Of a stretch of 64,000 nucleotides of DNA, positions 49,968-63,142 are shown piece by piece. The stretch comes from Vespa crabro (Eukaryota > Arthropoda > Insecta > Hymenoptera > Vespidae): assembly GCF_910589235.1 (NCBI RefSeq), contig NC_060961.1, positions 682,501-746,500 on the forward strand, given 5' to 3'. The notes beneath the pieces were generated by a model that had not been told where the DNA came from, made no database searches, and worked only from the letters and a program-made list of their open reading frames with translations. The stretch's first letter is position 1. Each line of letters starts with the position of its first letter. A program made the position numbers and the translations under genes.

Positions 49968-51236
49968 CGAGAATACAAACAAATTAAATGCCGCCGATCG
50001 TAAATCCGAACGTTGTAAGAGGAACGAGTCACGTCACGGTTAAGAGCTACGCCCTCGGGGTCGGACCTTCCATGAGGGGTTGAGCGTTTAATTAATCGGG
50101 TCCTCCCGGCGACGTCTTAAAACGATTTGCCGCTTTAAGCTTCGAGAGATCGATCAGGGAGAAAAGCTCGTTTCGCGATGGATATTGATTATTATAAAAT
50201 AACTCTCGAGGTCGGTGATCAATCTCGAACGATATCAAACAAATTTGCTTACACGATCGCGAGAAACTCTATTCCTTTTTCCTTCATTTTTCCATCCCTC
50301 GTTCTTCCTTCCTTTTCCCCTCTTTTTTCTTTTTTTTTTTTTTTTTTTATCGAGGATCTTACCACGAATATCCCACGAATGTCACGCAAATGTCCTTCGG
50401 ATTTTCATTCGACTTTCGATCGGATTAAAGTCGTTGAGCGACGTTAACACCGAACGTAACCACCGTGCATCAGCATTTTACAAGCGAACGTAAACTATCC
50501 TACCGCGAGTAACCTCAAAACCAATATTTGCAATGAAAGCTCGATACAATGTTCCAATGTTAACGGTGTCCACGCTCCGAGACTAAATACCTATCGTATA
50601 TATATATATATATATATATATCTATCCGTATCCCAGAAGGGTTTGTTCCTCGAGAAAACACACACATGTATTACCTACCTACCTATTTCTCGTCTTGCTT
50701 CTCCCTCTCTCTTTCTCTTTAATTCGCTTAACTTCTTTCGTAAACACATATAAAATACTTGTACGTTATTCATAAAATTTGTTTTCACAGTACATTTTCT
50801 ACATTAATACTTTTCATTACATTTCGTATTAACTATTTTGTAAACGTTATCGAAGAAAACATTACGAACGACGATAAAGAAACATATTTATATAGGAGAT
50901 ATAAGAAAATAACGAAGCTTCGTGAAAGCTTACCAAATGGTTTAACTCTTACGTTAGGAAACTTATAAAAGGGTGAAACAAAATGGAAAACATTGCCGAT
51001 CGTTTCTTCGTGCTCCATTTCGCGTTAAAAAAGTTCAAACTCCGAGAAAAATATCGTGGAACACCTGATTCGACATCGACGCGGCTCGATATCCTTTCGT
51101 GAACTTTTCAAGTCGTACGAATTCGATTGGACTGCTTTACTTTCGGATCTTTTCTCATAGCCAGATACTAACTTAACTTTTCTCGAGATCCTACATTTTG
51201 TTATCTCGTGCCTTGGATACTTTACTTTTACATTGC

Positions 51237-51290
<54 letters not shown>
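51237..51290. repeat. Compound (CA)n-(TA)n microsatellite
   Basis: About 11 CA units run directly into about 16 TA units. Confidence 0.95.
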
Positions 51291-51292
<2 letters not shown>

Positions 51293-51974
51293 TATACATA
51301 TTTATATATCTACAAGCTACAATCCATCTTGCTCCAAGGAAACGTGAAGAATTTACAACGTTTACGACGGATTTATAGTATTCCTTAAACCTGTAAATAA
51401 TACGTATATACGTACATATTTCCTAATTGAAAAAATATAAGAATATAAGTAATAAAAAAATATAAGTAATATACCTTCGTCAATTATTCGTTTCAATCGC
51501 AGATCTAGTAATAAATTATATAGCTTTCGACTTCGCAAGATATTTATATATGTACTAAACTTGTCGTCGTCTGTCGGCTCGCTTGAATATTTTCTCTTGA
51601 TTGTTTTGCCAATATCAGATTATATGAGAATCGACGTAATAACTAATGCGTAATAATTTCGAAATATAGCGGAATTATTTCAACGATGGGTACACTTGAC
51701 TCGTTGGCGTATTAAAGTTAAATGAGGGGAGATATACGTAGATACGGCTAGAGATTACGGCGGTAAAAGAAGAAAAAAAAAAAGAAAAAAAAAGAAAAAT
51801 AAATAAAGAAAAAGAAGATAAGCGAGAAAGTTTTGTTTACTACGTTCTTTGAACGTTCGTTACCTTCCAATGTCAAACAGTGTGTGAGACTACGTCTGTG
51901 AGTATAGAGAGGCAAAGACCGAGTGAGAGAACGATAGAGTGAGAGAGAGAGAGAGAGAGAGGGAGAGTAGATCG

Positions 51975-52011
51975 ATATCACCGAAGGTGATATAGGTAAA
52001 CATAGTTTACC
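51975..52011. other. Two adjacent perfect hairpins
   Basis: ATATCACC-gaa-GGTGATAT (51975-51993) is followed after one base by GGTAAAC-ata-GTTTACC (51995-52011). Both have three-base loops and uninterrupted stems of 8 and 7 bp. Confidence 0.75.
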
Positions 52012-53163
52012 ACTATCGTTCTTGTTTTCCTTCTCGCGAAAAACTACGAGACCCCTTGTTATCATTTCATTCGTGTCTCTGTAACTAAAGAAACTCTGTT
52101 TTATAATTCATTCGTATCATTTCTCTATTCTCTTCCCCGTTAAAAATACTTTCTCGATCGTGTTCCTCTTTCTTCCATTATTCTTCCAGAATTTTCATAG
52201 GAGTTTTCTTGAACAATAACGAAACGTCTGTCTCTTTTCCCTCGGCTCACTTTTTCCCTCCTCACTTTTTCGTTTTCTACCCTTCCCCTTTGAAGACTGT
52301 CATAGAAAGTTTTTCTAACGAAAAAGAAAAAGAAAAAAAAAAAAGCAAAAAAAAGAAAAAAGAGAAAGAAAATTCTTCCGTTCAAAAATCGATTTGATTT
52401 TTTTCCCCTTTTTTTTCTTCTTCTTCTTCTTCTTTCGTTTTGCATTATTTTCAAGGAAAAATTGTTGAAATTAAAATTGATAAACGACGACGACAACGAC
52501 GACAAGAGAGTCCAGTTTAAAGAGAGCATTCTTTTATCTAATTTTCTTCATCCTTATTACGTAGAACCTCTTACCTACTAATTACTTTTTCCCCCGCAAA
52601 CGATCCTTACGATATCTATATCTCGTTGGGAATAAAAGCGAGCTTCAGTGTGAAAGGATTTTATCTTCAACGTGGACACAATATATACTTTTGAAGTAAA
52701 AGTATAAACTTTAAGAAGAACTTCCAAGAAAACTGACAGATACGTATTCGTTATGGTGAACTTGTAAAAATGATCACGTCTCACTTTTCTCTCCACAAAG
52801 AAATAATGAATTATCTTTCGAAATAAAATCTATATTTTCACATCTCTTTCATATTTCTTAACATTCGCTTTTTATTTATCGCAAATAAAAAGTCACTTTT
52901 TCTAATAGAACATTCGGAACAAGATAAATATGTCTGATAATATATCGGAAATCTGTCGAGAGTCGTAACTTCGCCTTGAAATCACGTTAAGATCTTAGTT
53001 AAAAGAAAAAAGGGGACTTTTATTAGTTTACGATCAACCCTATCACTATGTATCGATATATCGAGAGAAAATCTTTACCTTCTCGCGTAACGTAGTAATC
53101 TCCAAAATATATAAAAGAATTTACACTTTTGTCGGGTCGAAGATGGCCTCTGGTTAAAAATTA

Positions 53164-53195
<32 letters not shown>

Positions 53196-53213
53196 AGCGA
53201 CTACTAAAAGTAA

Positions 53214-53627
53214 TCAACTTTTTTTACAATTGTGCAAAAATGGCGCACATCTTCCTTCCCGACATGAAAATAACACGACTCGTGCTCGATCTAACGACGA
53301 GAGATTTACGATATTAAGATTATTCCTCGTCCAACGGGTTGCACCCGATCGATTTTCGATAACTAATATTCGTCTAACTCGGTCGAATCCGTAGCGCGTA
53401 TTGCACGAGTAAGCGAGTCGTGAAACGAAGAAAATAAAGAAAAGGGACACGATAAGACCTAGATCCGGCATTGAAGGGAACCGGCAAATTACGATGAAAA
53501 CTGTAAAAGAAGGTAGTAGCTGGATAGAGCAGACGGTTATAGCAACGCAACGTAACAAGTGGATGCATCTGTTGCATTTCTCTGGTTTAAGTGCTGCGAA
53601 ACATTTGACTACTTGGCCCGGTTCCAA
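53214..53627 (-). other. Unusually long complex open frame, unassigned
   Basis: A minus frame of 137 codons (53627-53214) has no low-complexity sequence, unlike most open frames here. It opens at TTG, and the first in-frame ATG is at residue 53, so no normal start supports the full length. There is a stop about nine codons upstream of the TTG. The translation has many Cys residues and two hydrophobic segments, around residues 24-50 and 56-72. The C-terminal half is basic and polar. No family is recognised. The local sequence is richer in GC than average, which lengthens chance frames. It could be an exon fragment, a decayed gene or chance. Confidence 0.15.
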
Positions 53628-53983
53628 TTGGCACCCTGTCAGGCGTAACGAAATTCATGGAACAACCCCGTAACCACCACTCTTCTCCTCTAATTCTTAT
53701 TTCTTCTCTTCCATAACGTCATTTTTCTACACCTATTCATGCTCCTGAATAATTTATTTATTCGCCTCGTAACGACCGTACTTGGATTTCCCTTTGGTGA
53801 AGTGTGAAAGGGTCGCGGTTTGTAGATCTTAAACCGGCACAAGCAACACTCGAGACAGAATGAATAAAATCGATAGGTAAAACGATGATGACAATAATGG
53901 AGTTAAAAAGATAGAGAGAAAAGTCACGTGCGGAAGAGGAATGGTCTTTTTGAAAACGGAAGAATAGATGAGGGAGGGGGGAA

Positions 53984-53984
<1 letters not shown>

Positions 53985-54021
<37 letters not shown>
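53985..54021. repeat. (GA)n microsatellite
   Basis: About 17 units. Confidence 0.95.
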
Positions 54022-54024
<3 letters not shown>

Positions 54025-54730
54025 GACATATGGAGAAATAAAAATTCAATGGAAAATAAGAAGAGGAAAATAGTCCATTAAATTCTTTTTATACAACGAG
54101 AGTAAAAACGTGGTGAAAGGGACATGAAGTTTTCTCGGGTCTTAATAGAGAGAGAGAGAGAGAAAAAAAGAGAAGAAATTAATTGGTTGACAGAGACAAA
54201 GGTAAAAATCGTGCAGATCGAAAGAAATTCAAATATGTCATTTCGTTATAGCTTTCTTACTCTCTATGTCAGTACTATAATATTATTAGTACGAAATTAC
54301 AAGTTAATTTGCCGCTCCAGCGTTTTATTCATCTCTATGAGGTAGACATGGACATAGAAAGTGAGAGAGAGAGAAATAGGAATAGGTGGATAGAAGAAAA
54401 TGGAGAAATGGAAAGAGAAAGAGAAAGAGAGAAAATGCAAAATTTCCTAAAATGATAATTTACATCCTGATATATAACGGCGAGGAAGGTAAAATGACAA
54501 GAACATAACGCATACATATAATAGAAAATGCTCTAAAATACGAATCTTTAGGAATATTTATACAACGACCGCTAATGCGTGCCGTGGACTGTGAAAAGAG
54601 ATACGAATATAATTTGTTTAAAAAGCTCGGACCTCGACCTTAATTAATTCTTCCCGCTTACGTAATATATATGTAAATACATGTATTGCAAACATATACG
54701 TACGTAAACGTGGATATATAGGTTTATGTA

Positions 54731-54749
54731 TATAATATATGTATATGTA

Positions 54750-54787
<38 letters not shown>

Positions 54788-54790
54788 ATA
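54731..54790. repeat. Interrupted (TA)n tract
   Basis: TA arrays with gtatatgta and ttta interruptions. Confidence 0.9.
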
Positions 54791-56848
54791 CGCACGCACA
54801 TATATAAACAGCACATAAATATGTCACATGAGCTTGTACCATGCATCAACCGTATCGGCATGCAGAGTTTGAGAACGTATACATTCTCCCACATCCTCTA
54901 CATCAACGGGTAACACCCCGTATCATTCATGATTTACACCTACTGCTTCCTGCCATAGTATAAGGTATACGCGCGTACAAAGAGAAAATGAGAAGGGGGA
55001 TGAGTATGCTCTAGAAAGAACGTGAACACAAAACTAAAATTCCTTGGATAAAGTCACTTGATATTTTCTACGTACCAAGTTTTATTTTATTGTTTTGAAA
55101 AGTATTAGAAATTCTTTCTCTCTCTTGCTCCCTTTATTTTTTTCCGTTTGAAAATATTGATAAAGTAATAGTAATAAATAAATAAATTAATAGTAAAAAG
55201 TTGATTAAAAAAAAGATATCGTTAAATTAAAAATGACATTTTACCGTGTAAAATATCGAATACTCCAAAAGATCTAATTCGGTAAATTGAAGATCAGGGT
55301 CGCATAGGAAGTAACATTCGACATAGGCCTACAACAACGAGTTAGAATTTGACTTTCGACAATCTCTTTCCTCATTTCCACGGATAAGCTGGCCTGAATG
55401 TTCAGTGAAAGGTAAACTTTCGAATCCATTCACCTTTGTGTCTGAATTGAATCCGACGTAAGGGGGAAAGCAAATTAGCCGATCAACGAGATGAGATAAA
55501 GTAAAATAAATGAGGTTTTTCTTTGATCATTTTCACAGTTTATTAAATTTCACGCACGAACGATCGAGAAATTGAAATTGGGAATTAAAGTAAACGCGAT
55601 TCAAATAATGCGGCTCGATGAAAATCGGCGCTAAATAGAAAATTAATCCTGACGGTAGAACGAACGCAAAATTGGGCTCGGGGCACGCGTCTCGTCTAAT
55701 ATCTGCCACACAAAAGCCGCGGTAATTTCATTAGGGCGAGCCTACGGAATTCCAAGCACGGAAAGATATATCTAAGCTACGTGCTACTGGTACTCGAGAA
55801 TTCTCATATATTCCATCCATCTTTCTGGATCCATCAAAGCAAATCACTCGAAGTACTCTTAGATACGATAATGAATCGTTATAACGAAGGAGAATCCTCT
55901 ATTAGATGAATAATCGAATAAACTAATATCTTTTAAGATAGTTATATCTATACGCAAGGTCACGTTATTTTATAATACTTTTACTTCAAATAAATGTTTT
56001 AAACAATGTACGAGACATATAAAAATTTGAATCGTCGGATTTGAATCAATTTACCGTCTACGATTCGAGATAATGCTTGAAGAAGGTTAAACATTTTTTT
56101 GAAATATTTGTTCAAAGATCTTCATATTCATAAGTTCCTCGCAGAACGGACACGTGAGAGAGGAAATATATTTTCCGCGCTCGTAGAAAAGAATAACATT
56201 TCTTTCCATCCGACCGCGCTCGAATGTTGTAAGCTTTATTGTAAGATATATATATTCGACGGCCAAACGCTTCAAGCTTGTGCGTTTTTACACGAATAGC
56301 ACGAACTCTTTTCCGTATTATCGAAATCTCTCAATTTCGTACGATATATATGTCAATATTTCTAAACGACTTTTATAAGCTCCGAGGAAACACGTTTTTA
56401 TTTGAAAATATTTTACGACTATCAACGAAAGAAATCGTATAGTCACACGTTTTCTATAATAATAGTAGTAATAAGGAAAAAAAAAAAAAAAAAGAAAAAA
56501 AAAGAAAAAAGAAAGAAAGAAAACAGAAAGAAACGAAGAAAACAAAAAATGCAAATAAAAAGGGAGAGAAATTCAAATCGAATAAACCTACGTATTAAGA
56601 TACGATTCGTCATTCGTTTCATCGTGAGTTTTTTCAAATGGATTTTAAGGATATAAAAGGAAAAAGAGAAAGGAAAAAAGAAAAAAGATATAATCCAAAA
56701 ATCCTTTATAATTCCATCGGCGTAAAATTATCTTTCCCTCATACCCTGTTATCCATATCGACTACGCTTCGGTACGCCACGAAAAATAAACTCTTCAAAG
56801 CTGTCATCGCAATAAGCCGAACGAATTTTTTATCTCTCTCCCTTCCTC

Positions 56849-56849
56849 C

Positions 56850-56882
<33 letters not shown>
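56849..56882. repeat. (TC)n microsatellite
   Basis: About 16 units with one interruption. Confidence 0.95.
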
Positions 56883-58280
56883 GAGATTAGTAGTACCTAG
56901 GTAGGAACATTGTACGTAAAAAATTTCAGAAGAAACCGCGCAAAGTCGAATAGCACCTTGAATATGAAAAGCTTCGATATTGGTTGGACGAATAAATGGA
57001 GAAGCTTTAAAGAGAGAAGGAGAATGAGGAAAGTAAATTGAATATACAGCATAGGATATCCGATGTAATCCGACGGTACTGCACCAGTTATATTCCCTTC
57101 CTCCTTTCCTCTCTTCCTCTCCCCTCTCTTCCCATGCCTCCTCTCCGAGGAACGACAAACTACTTTACGGATCTCTCTCCCTTTATTTCGTTGCAAAGTG
57201 CTGGAGGACAGCTGGGTAGAAACGAGTAGTCTCTAGTCCGCTTGAAAATAAATTTACACGGGGACAAATTTTCGCTCCTTCGTGCAAATTAAGAACCACC
57301 TGATTCACTTACCTACGCGAACGAAGTGTTTCCCCATCGATCGATTCTTTATTTTTACACAACGTCCAAATTGCCAATATCGAACCTACATGAACAAGAA
57401 AATGTTTTCTCCTACGAAGAATTAAAAAATTCTTCATAGAGACGTGAATTAACCGTTCAATATTTTTCATTTTTCATCTTCCTTTTTTTCTTTTTTTTTT
57501 TTTTTTGTCTTTTTTTCCTCGATTTTTTTTCGATAGCTGTCTAAAAGAATTCCCTAAAGTTCGACAAAATGAGAGACTCACGTGAACACGGTTAGGAGAT
57601 CTAAAATCAGGTAGTTCGGGTCGGATGTCGAGTGGCATTAGAACGATTGTCAAACGAGACTTTCTCAAAAAAAAAAAAGAAAAAAAAAAAAGAAGAAGAA
57701 GAGAGAAAGAAAGAAAAAAAAAGACAAAAAGACTCAAACGACGTAAACACGATGACATATAGATAGAGAGGAGAATGGTTTGAGAAGTATTTTCGTTCGA
57801 ACAAATATCACGAATTTGTTATTACAACGACGAAACGAAAGACGAAGAGAAAGAAGTTAGAGGAGAGGCTGAGTGAATAGTCCTGCGAAAAATTGGAACG
57901 GAAATAATTATTTTTTTACGAGGATGCATTGATAAATATTGACTGTGTATATGTTAGGGACTCATTATCTCGTATTGCTCTTTGAACGATAATTACTTCC
58001 ACCACCGGCCATCATTGTGTCTCCGCGAATTTTATAAAAGTTCGATAACGATCCTACTAGTATGGGTTAGAGGGTGAGAGGATGAGTATCTATTTTAGTG
58101 CGTATTCTTCGTCTTTTATATTATCGTTTCTCCCTTCCACTTGAATATCGATCGTAGTACAATAGGGACTCAGCCGGCGACCGAGGGAAATGGAGAAACA
58201 AGGAGAGGAGAAAAATAGAAAGGGAATACGGGCGCGGTATGAGGGAAGGAGTTTCTTAGTGTTTGTCTCTATACAGGTTA

Positions 58281-58282
58281 TT

Positions 58283-58319
<37 letters not shown>

Positions 58320-58320
58320 C
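58281..58320. repeat. Compound (TA)n-(TG)n microsatellite
   Basis: A short TA run followed by about 12 TG units. Confidence 0.95.
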
Positions 58321-58543
58321 TCTGTTTTGTGTGACATGTATGTACATATGTGTGAAAAAGGAGAAAACAAAAATATCATCTCGATGTCGAGTTATCTTTT
58401 CCGTGACCGACATAAATAATCGGTCAGCATGATTATATTCCTGCGTGACTACGTAAAAATTTAACTTATTAATAAACAAATATGAGAAATATTCTCACGT
58501 TAAGATAGCCAAGAAAATTAACGACGAATCGATTCACACGTAC

Positions 58544-58595
58544 CTATTACGAGGATCTCGGACGTTCCGTAAGGAGACGATTTAATCGTCGCCAT
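58544..58595 (-). CDS. Weak candidate coding exon
   Basis: On the minus strand ATG at 58595-58593 opens 17 codons, MATIKSSPYGTSEILVI. They end with one extra base at AATAG|gtacgtg, a fair donor, so the exon ends in phase 1. The frame is open for about 21 codons upstream of the ATG. Phase 1 does not fit the linker exon at 2222-2411 directly, so it would need another exon between. No family is recognised. Confidence 0.15.
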
Positions 58596-59090
58596 CCGTT
58601 TTGCATGAGCCCTATCCGTCGAGACGTTAACATCGTTAGCCCCTTACGTGTTCAATTAACCACCCGCTACGTCAAATTGATTAGCCTTTTACTAAACGAC
58701 GTAACGTTACCATCGTCGTATCGTCGAGTTAACTACAGGAGTGATGGGTGTTCTCTCTCTCTCTCTCTCTCTCTCTATTTAAGTGCTATAAATTCCATTT
58801 TATATTTGCTACGTATATATGTACGTTAATAAAAGGAGAATATATTTGTTCCTTCGTGTAATTATAAAATAACTCGTTAGGATGATCCTTTATCAAAGAA
58901 AAAAGTATCAGTTATGGAGAATTAAAACAAAGGAGCATTCGTAACAACGAAAGTCACGAAAACCGTATCCATCGAGATAATTAGAACCCCAGTGTAACGT
59001 TGGCTCGCGTCGACTGCGCAGCTGCTTAGAGGATCAATCCTTCCATACCCACTTCTCTAGCAAGCTAGACGAGACCGCGCGAGAGGGAAA

Positions 59091-59101
59091 GAGAGAGAGA
59101 G

Positions 59102-59144
<43 letters not shown>
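59091..59144. repeat. (GA)n microsatellite
   Basis: Two GA runs separated by gaacga, about 25 units in all. Confidence 0.95.
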
Positions 59145-59147
<3 letters not shown>

Positions 59148-60586
59148 CCAGAATCAGAACGAATAAGTATAAGAGAGACAAGGACAGGAGATATAGCAAG
59201 GTCGTCCACGTAAAAAGGTCGACTGACCGAATCTCAAACCTCGAAGAAAATTACATCACACCCGGCACGTATCGGTAGGTAGGATCTTACCGTCGCTTGA
59301 TCCGTCGATTGAGAACGCTTCGATGGATTACGCTTGGCTGATGTAGAAAATGAGAAACGGCTGAATCGCGAGAAAGTAGACAGCAGACCGTGTGCCTTCG
59401 TATTTGTGTGCCCTCGATCGACCAGCTAAGCGAATTTTATGCCGCAATTATCCCATCGTGAAAGCGTTAAGCGACTGCTCGAAATTGCCGGACCCATGCC
59501 TTCCTACCTTTTCAACGCCTCCACCCATCTCTACAAACCTTTACCAACCCTCTCACCAAGCCCTCCCGCCATCTCGCGCCAACCCTTGCCTGAAATCAGT
59601 CTGCAACCTCACCCCCGCCCCCCTCATCCACTCCCTATTCTCCTGCTATCGCTATCTGAAAATTCAGAACGGTAACGGACGAATTAGGATAATCAGTGCG
59701 ACGTACTAAAACGTCAGCATGCATTCGTGTTATCAAAAGTACAAATTCGTGATACCGTTACGATTTTCAACCGTGATATACAGACGAATTACTTGTCTCG
59801 TTGATGTATCCTCTAACGCAAGGAAAATGTAAAGAAGATAGATAGAGATAGATAGGGTGAAAGATAAAGAGAAGTAAAGGGGATGAGAAAGGGTCTGCAT
59901 TATGGCCACGACGATGATCGTCCCAGTTTCTCTTTCATTTTTATCCAGCTTTTGTTGTCTCGTTCTTAATAAATGCTGCTGCCCACCCTTTGCATAATGT
60001 CTACTTCGTATACGTCTAAATGAAGGAAAAAAGAAAGTAATAATCATAAAATAAAAAGGAAAAAAAAAAAAAAAAAAAAAACAAAGTAAAAAAATAAAAA
60101 ACAAAAGCAAAAGACGAAGGAGGAAAGGATACCGAAAGCTCGTGGTACATCGAACCACGATGTTATTATCCCTCTTTTAACGATAATACCGGTGATATTT
60201 TAAAAAGAGGCGAAAAAGGAAAAGAAAAAAAAAAAAGAGAAAACAAGAAAAAAGAAAAAAACGATATAAAGTGATATAAAAGAAAAATAGTGAAAAAGTT
60301 TTTTTAATGTTGCAAATGGAAATGTAAAAAGTTATGTTCGTCATAGTAATAACTTTTTAATAATATCTTGGAAAGTATATTACTTCCAAAATTGTACGCG
60401 TTATCGCTAGCGCACGGAAAAGGAGAGAGAGAGAGAGAGAGAGAAAAAAAGAGGTAAAAAAAACTCAACAAGCACGAAACTTGTACTCATGTCACCGAGC
60501 AATAGGAAAAGAAATAACTCACCGATAAATCGCTACTCCGTTTTAATTGGATAATCTTGATTTCATCAAGGAGAGGAAGAAAATGA

Positions 60587-60589
<3 letters not shown>

Positions 60590-60630
<41 letters not shown>
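60590..60630. repeat. (GA)n microsatellite
   Basis: About 20 units. Confidence 0.95.
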
Positions 60631-60638
<8 letters not shown>

Positions 60639-62334
60639 AAGAGAGAGGGTGAGAAAAATCGAGAGTGCGAAAGAGAGAAAGGTTTGGAAAGTTGCCAAAG
60701 AGATGTCGCATCTGGGCAATGTTACTGCGGTATTCTAGAATTCTTTTAGTCTCTTTTAACGTCTATCCTAGATAGGCAAACTCAAAATTTTCTCATAGCA
60801 AAGTATAACGGTTAAAATTAAATAATTCCTTGGTTAGATCGAATCTAAAGTTGTGTGGTATGTTTTGTCCAACAATGTTCTGGCTAGCATCCTTCTTTAA
60901 TAGGAAACTTTGCGAAAGTGGAAGTCCGGGTAATCGGGAAATTCACGAGAATAGGGTGGCTTGGGTCAGAGTAAGTGAGAAAAAAAAGATGTACAAGAGA
61001 AAGAAACAAAAGAGAGAGAGAGAGAGAGAGAGAGAAGAGAGAAAGAAACTTATTTTCCATTGAGTGACATTAAATACATAATCATTTCGCTCGTTCCGCT
61101 GGAAAATGGCCTGCTTGACAGTATGCATCCAAACATTAAACATGTACCATTGTCAAGATTTTCATTCTCCATGAATGACTGACGTTCCTGATAAAAATAC
61201 TTTTGGCGATAATTTTCAAAGCAACGATAAGGTATATAAATAAAATTATTGAAAAAAAAAGAAATATATATATATATATATACATATCACCTATCTACAC
61301 CACCTATTTGTCTGGTTATCTCTTTCGTTACTCGATGCCAAAAAAACAAAACTTTTTCAACACTTGTTTATACAAAAAGATATAGAAAATCAAACGAACG
61401 AACGAACGAAAGGATTTCAACTTGTGTCATATCGTTGACAATTGTTTTTGTTTCTCTTGTTTTTTCTTTTTTTCTTTTTCCTTTTTATTTATTTGTATTA
61501 TCTTTGCTCTCGCAACTCTCCACGTTATTATTTTAAAAGCACCAACGCTGTTTCGCATCTCCGGGCAAAAGCCTCGCGAATAAAGCCGCGAGCTACCATC
61601 ACAGTTTATAGTTACGAAATATTTGAATGGCTTCGCTAGAGAAAGCAGTAATCGTTTAAGAAATCTTGTCGACACCCGAAGCGATGGTCTAATTACTTAC
61701 GATAATATTGGGAAAGTTTGAGATTACAGGCTTGTTTATGACCAAGAGTTAGTAGCCCATCTCTCTCTCTCTCCCATCTTCTTATACCGAGAAATGGCTT
61801 CTCTGTGTTTCAATGCAACTTTGTAATTGCATAGTACAATCATACTTACACTTACTACCACGTATATCAAAATTGTCAACATACAATTGATGGAGGACAA
61901 CGGGAGATGGAGTCATTTACAAAAGTTATTTCATTAATCTTCGTGAAAAGAGAGAAGAAAAAAAGAAAAAAAAAAGAAAAGTTTTATGAATCGTGGCACA
62001 CACAGTTTTCAGCTGACTATCGAAAAATATTATTCGCGTGAATTCCGACATGTCGCAGGAAGCAAAGTCATGAGAAAAATTTAGAAATGGCGGGAACAGT
62101 GAAGTGCTACGAGAGATGGGGGTAGATAGATAGAGAGAGAGAAAGTACTGACAAAAGATTGAAGTTAGAAAGAGACAGACAGGGAGAGGAAAATCTTGAA
62201 AGATGTCTCCATGTGTGTGCACGTTCAAAGCGTCGAGAGCACACGCGAGTAAGCGCGATTGTGGTGGTCATTGACAGACAGTTTTCTATTTCTGCTTCCA
62301 TTGTTTTCACCTCAAGTCGTGGAACATCTCGTGA

Positions 62335-62338
<4 letters not shown>

Positions 62339-62375
<37 letters not shown>
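62339..62375. repeat. (TC)n microsatellite
   Basis: About 18 units. Confidence 0.95.
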
Positions 62376-62380
<5 letters not shown>

Positions 62381-63105
62381 TCTCTTCCATTCTCTCCCCC
62401 TCTCTTTCGTTCTCTCGACGATATGCTAGCGTACGAGACCACGTCCTTCTCGACGGTTAAAGCGGAAAACTTGGAAGAACGTTTTCGTGTGTTGAATTTT
62501 AAAGAAGGGGGTTGTTCTAAAGGGAAAAATAAAATGAAATAAAAAAAGAAAAAGAAGAAAAAAGAAAAAGAAAACGAGGAAAAGAGAAGAGGATGAGAAA
62601 AATCTAGAAAAAGAAAAAAAAATCAATCGATCACCGTGAGAAGCATGAACAAATGAAAGAGATAGATAAAACGAAGGAAATCAAGTTTCATTGCATAATT
62701 CAAGCCGACACAGATCTATAATTTTGAATTAAAAAAAAAAAAAAAAAATAAAAAAAAATAAAGAAAAAAGAAGAAAGACTTTTTGATACACAGAGACTAT
62801 TTGTCATGGGCAAACGTACTTCTGATGTATTTTTGGATATTATATTTCTGAAAGAGCGACTTGCCAGGCTAAAAGAGAAGAAAGAAAAAAATCCTTTGGG
62901 ATGTTTCATGAACAATCAATGCGGGAGGGGGGGGCGTATAGTTTAAATGCAATTGTGAAATAAATGCGAACGAAATGAGGGAAAGGAAAAAACGAGGTGG
63001 GGGACAAGCATTGTGAAGACCTCGCTCCATAATGGATTTTTCTCTCGTTGTGTTCCATCACCATAGAACGAAAAGAGAAGAGATTCTTTCTCCTCGAGCA
63101 TTCTT

Positions 63106-63108
<3 letters not shown>

Positions 63109-63139
<31 letters not shown>
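63109..63139. repeat. (TC)n microsatellite
   Basis: About 15 units. Confidence 0.95.

Positions 63140-63142
<3 letters not shown>

Larger units (their letters stand above)
43645..53213. other. Non-coding stretch
   Basis: No supported exon. It is rich in TA arrays (44332-44356, 44524-44568, 48945-48996, 51258-51290) and GA/TC arrays (45676-45703, 46235-46262, 47035-47062, 48034-48074, 49105-49128, 49927-49964). It also has a GTC run (44419-44457), homeodomain-type sites near 48 kb and paired hairpins at 51975-52011. Confidence 0.5.
53628..58543. other. Non-coding stretch
   Basis: No supported exon. It includes a GA run (53985-54021), mixed TA arrays (54731-54790), a TC run (56849-56882), A-rich tracts near 56480 and 57670, and a TA-TG compound repeat (58281-58320). 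Confidence 0.5.

Noticed and set aside
51868..51899. Minus-strand 32-nt microexon with a strong TC-rich acceptor (actcacag) and donor GGAAG|gtaacg
   Set aside because: One frame has a stop in the exon and another closes quickly. The acceptor tract is simply a microsatellite. Too short to support without transcripts.
52578..52796. Minus frame of 72 codons next to a good donor (TAG|gtaaga)
   Set aside because: The frame stops just before the donor, so it cannot be spliced in frame, and it shows no known domain.
57311..57340. Minus ATG (MGKHFVRV) followed by the excellent donor GCGTAG|gtaagtg
   Set aside because: Eight codons are too few, the ATG context is poor, and phase 1 does not fit the linker exon.
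59392..59709. 105-codon plus frame rich in Pro, Ser and Leu
   Set aside because: Derived from a C-rich patch; no domain, and several frames are open.
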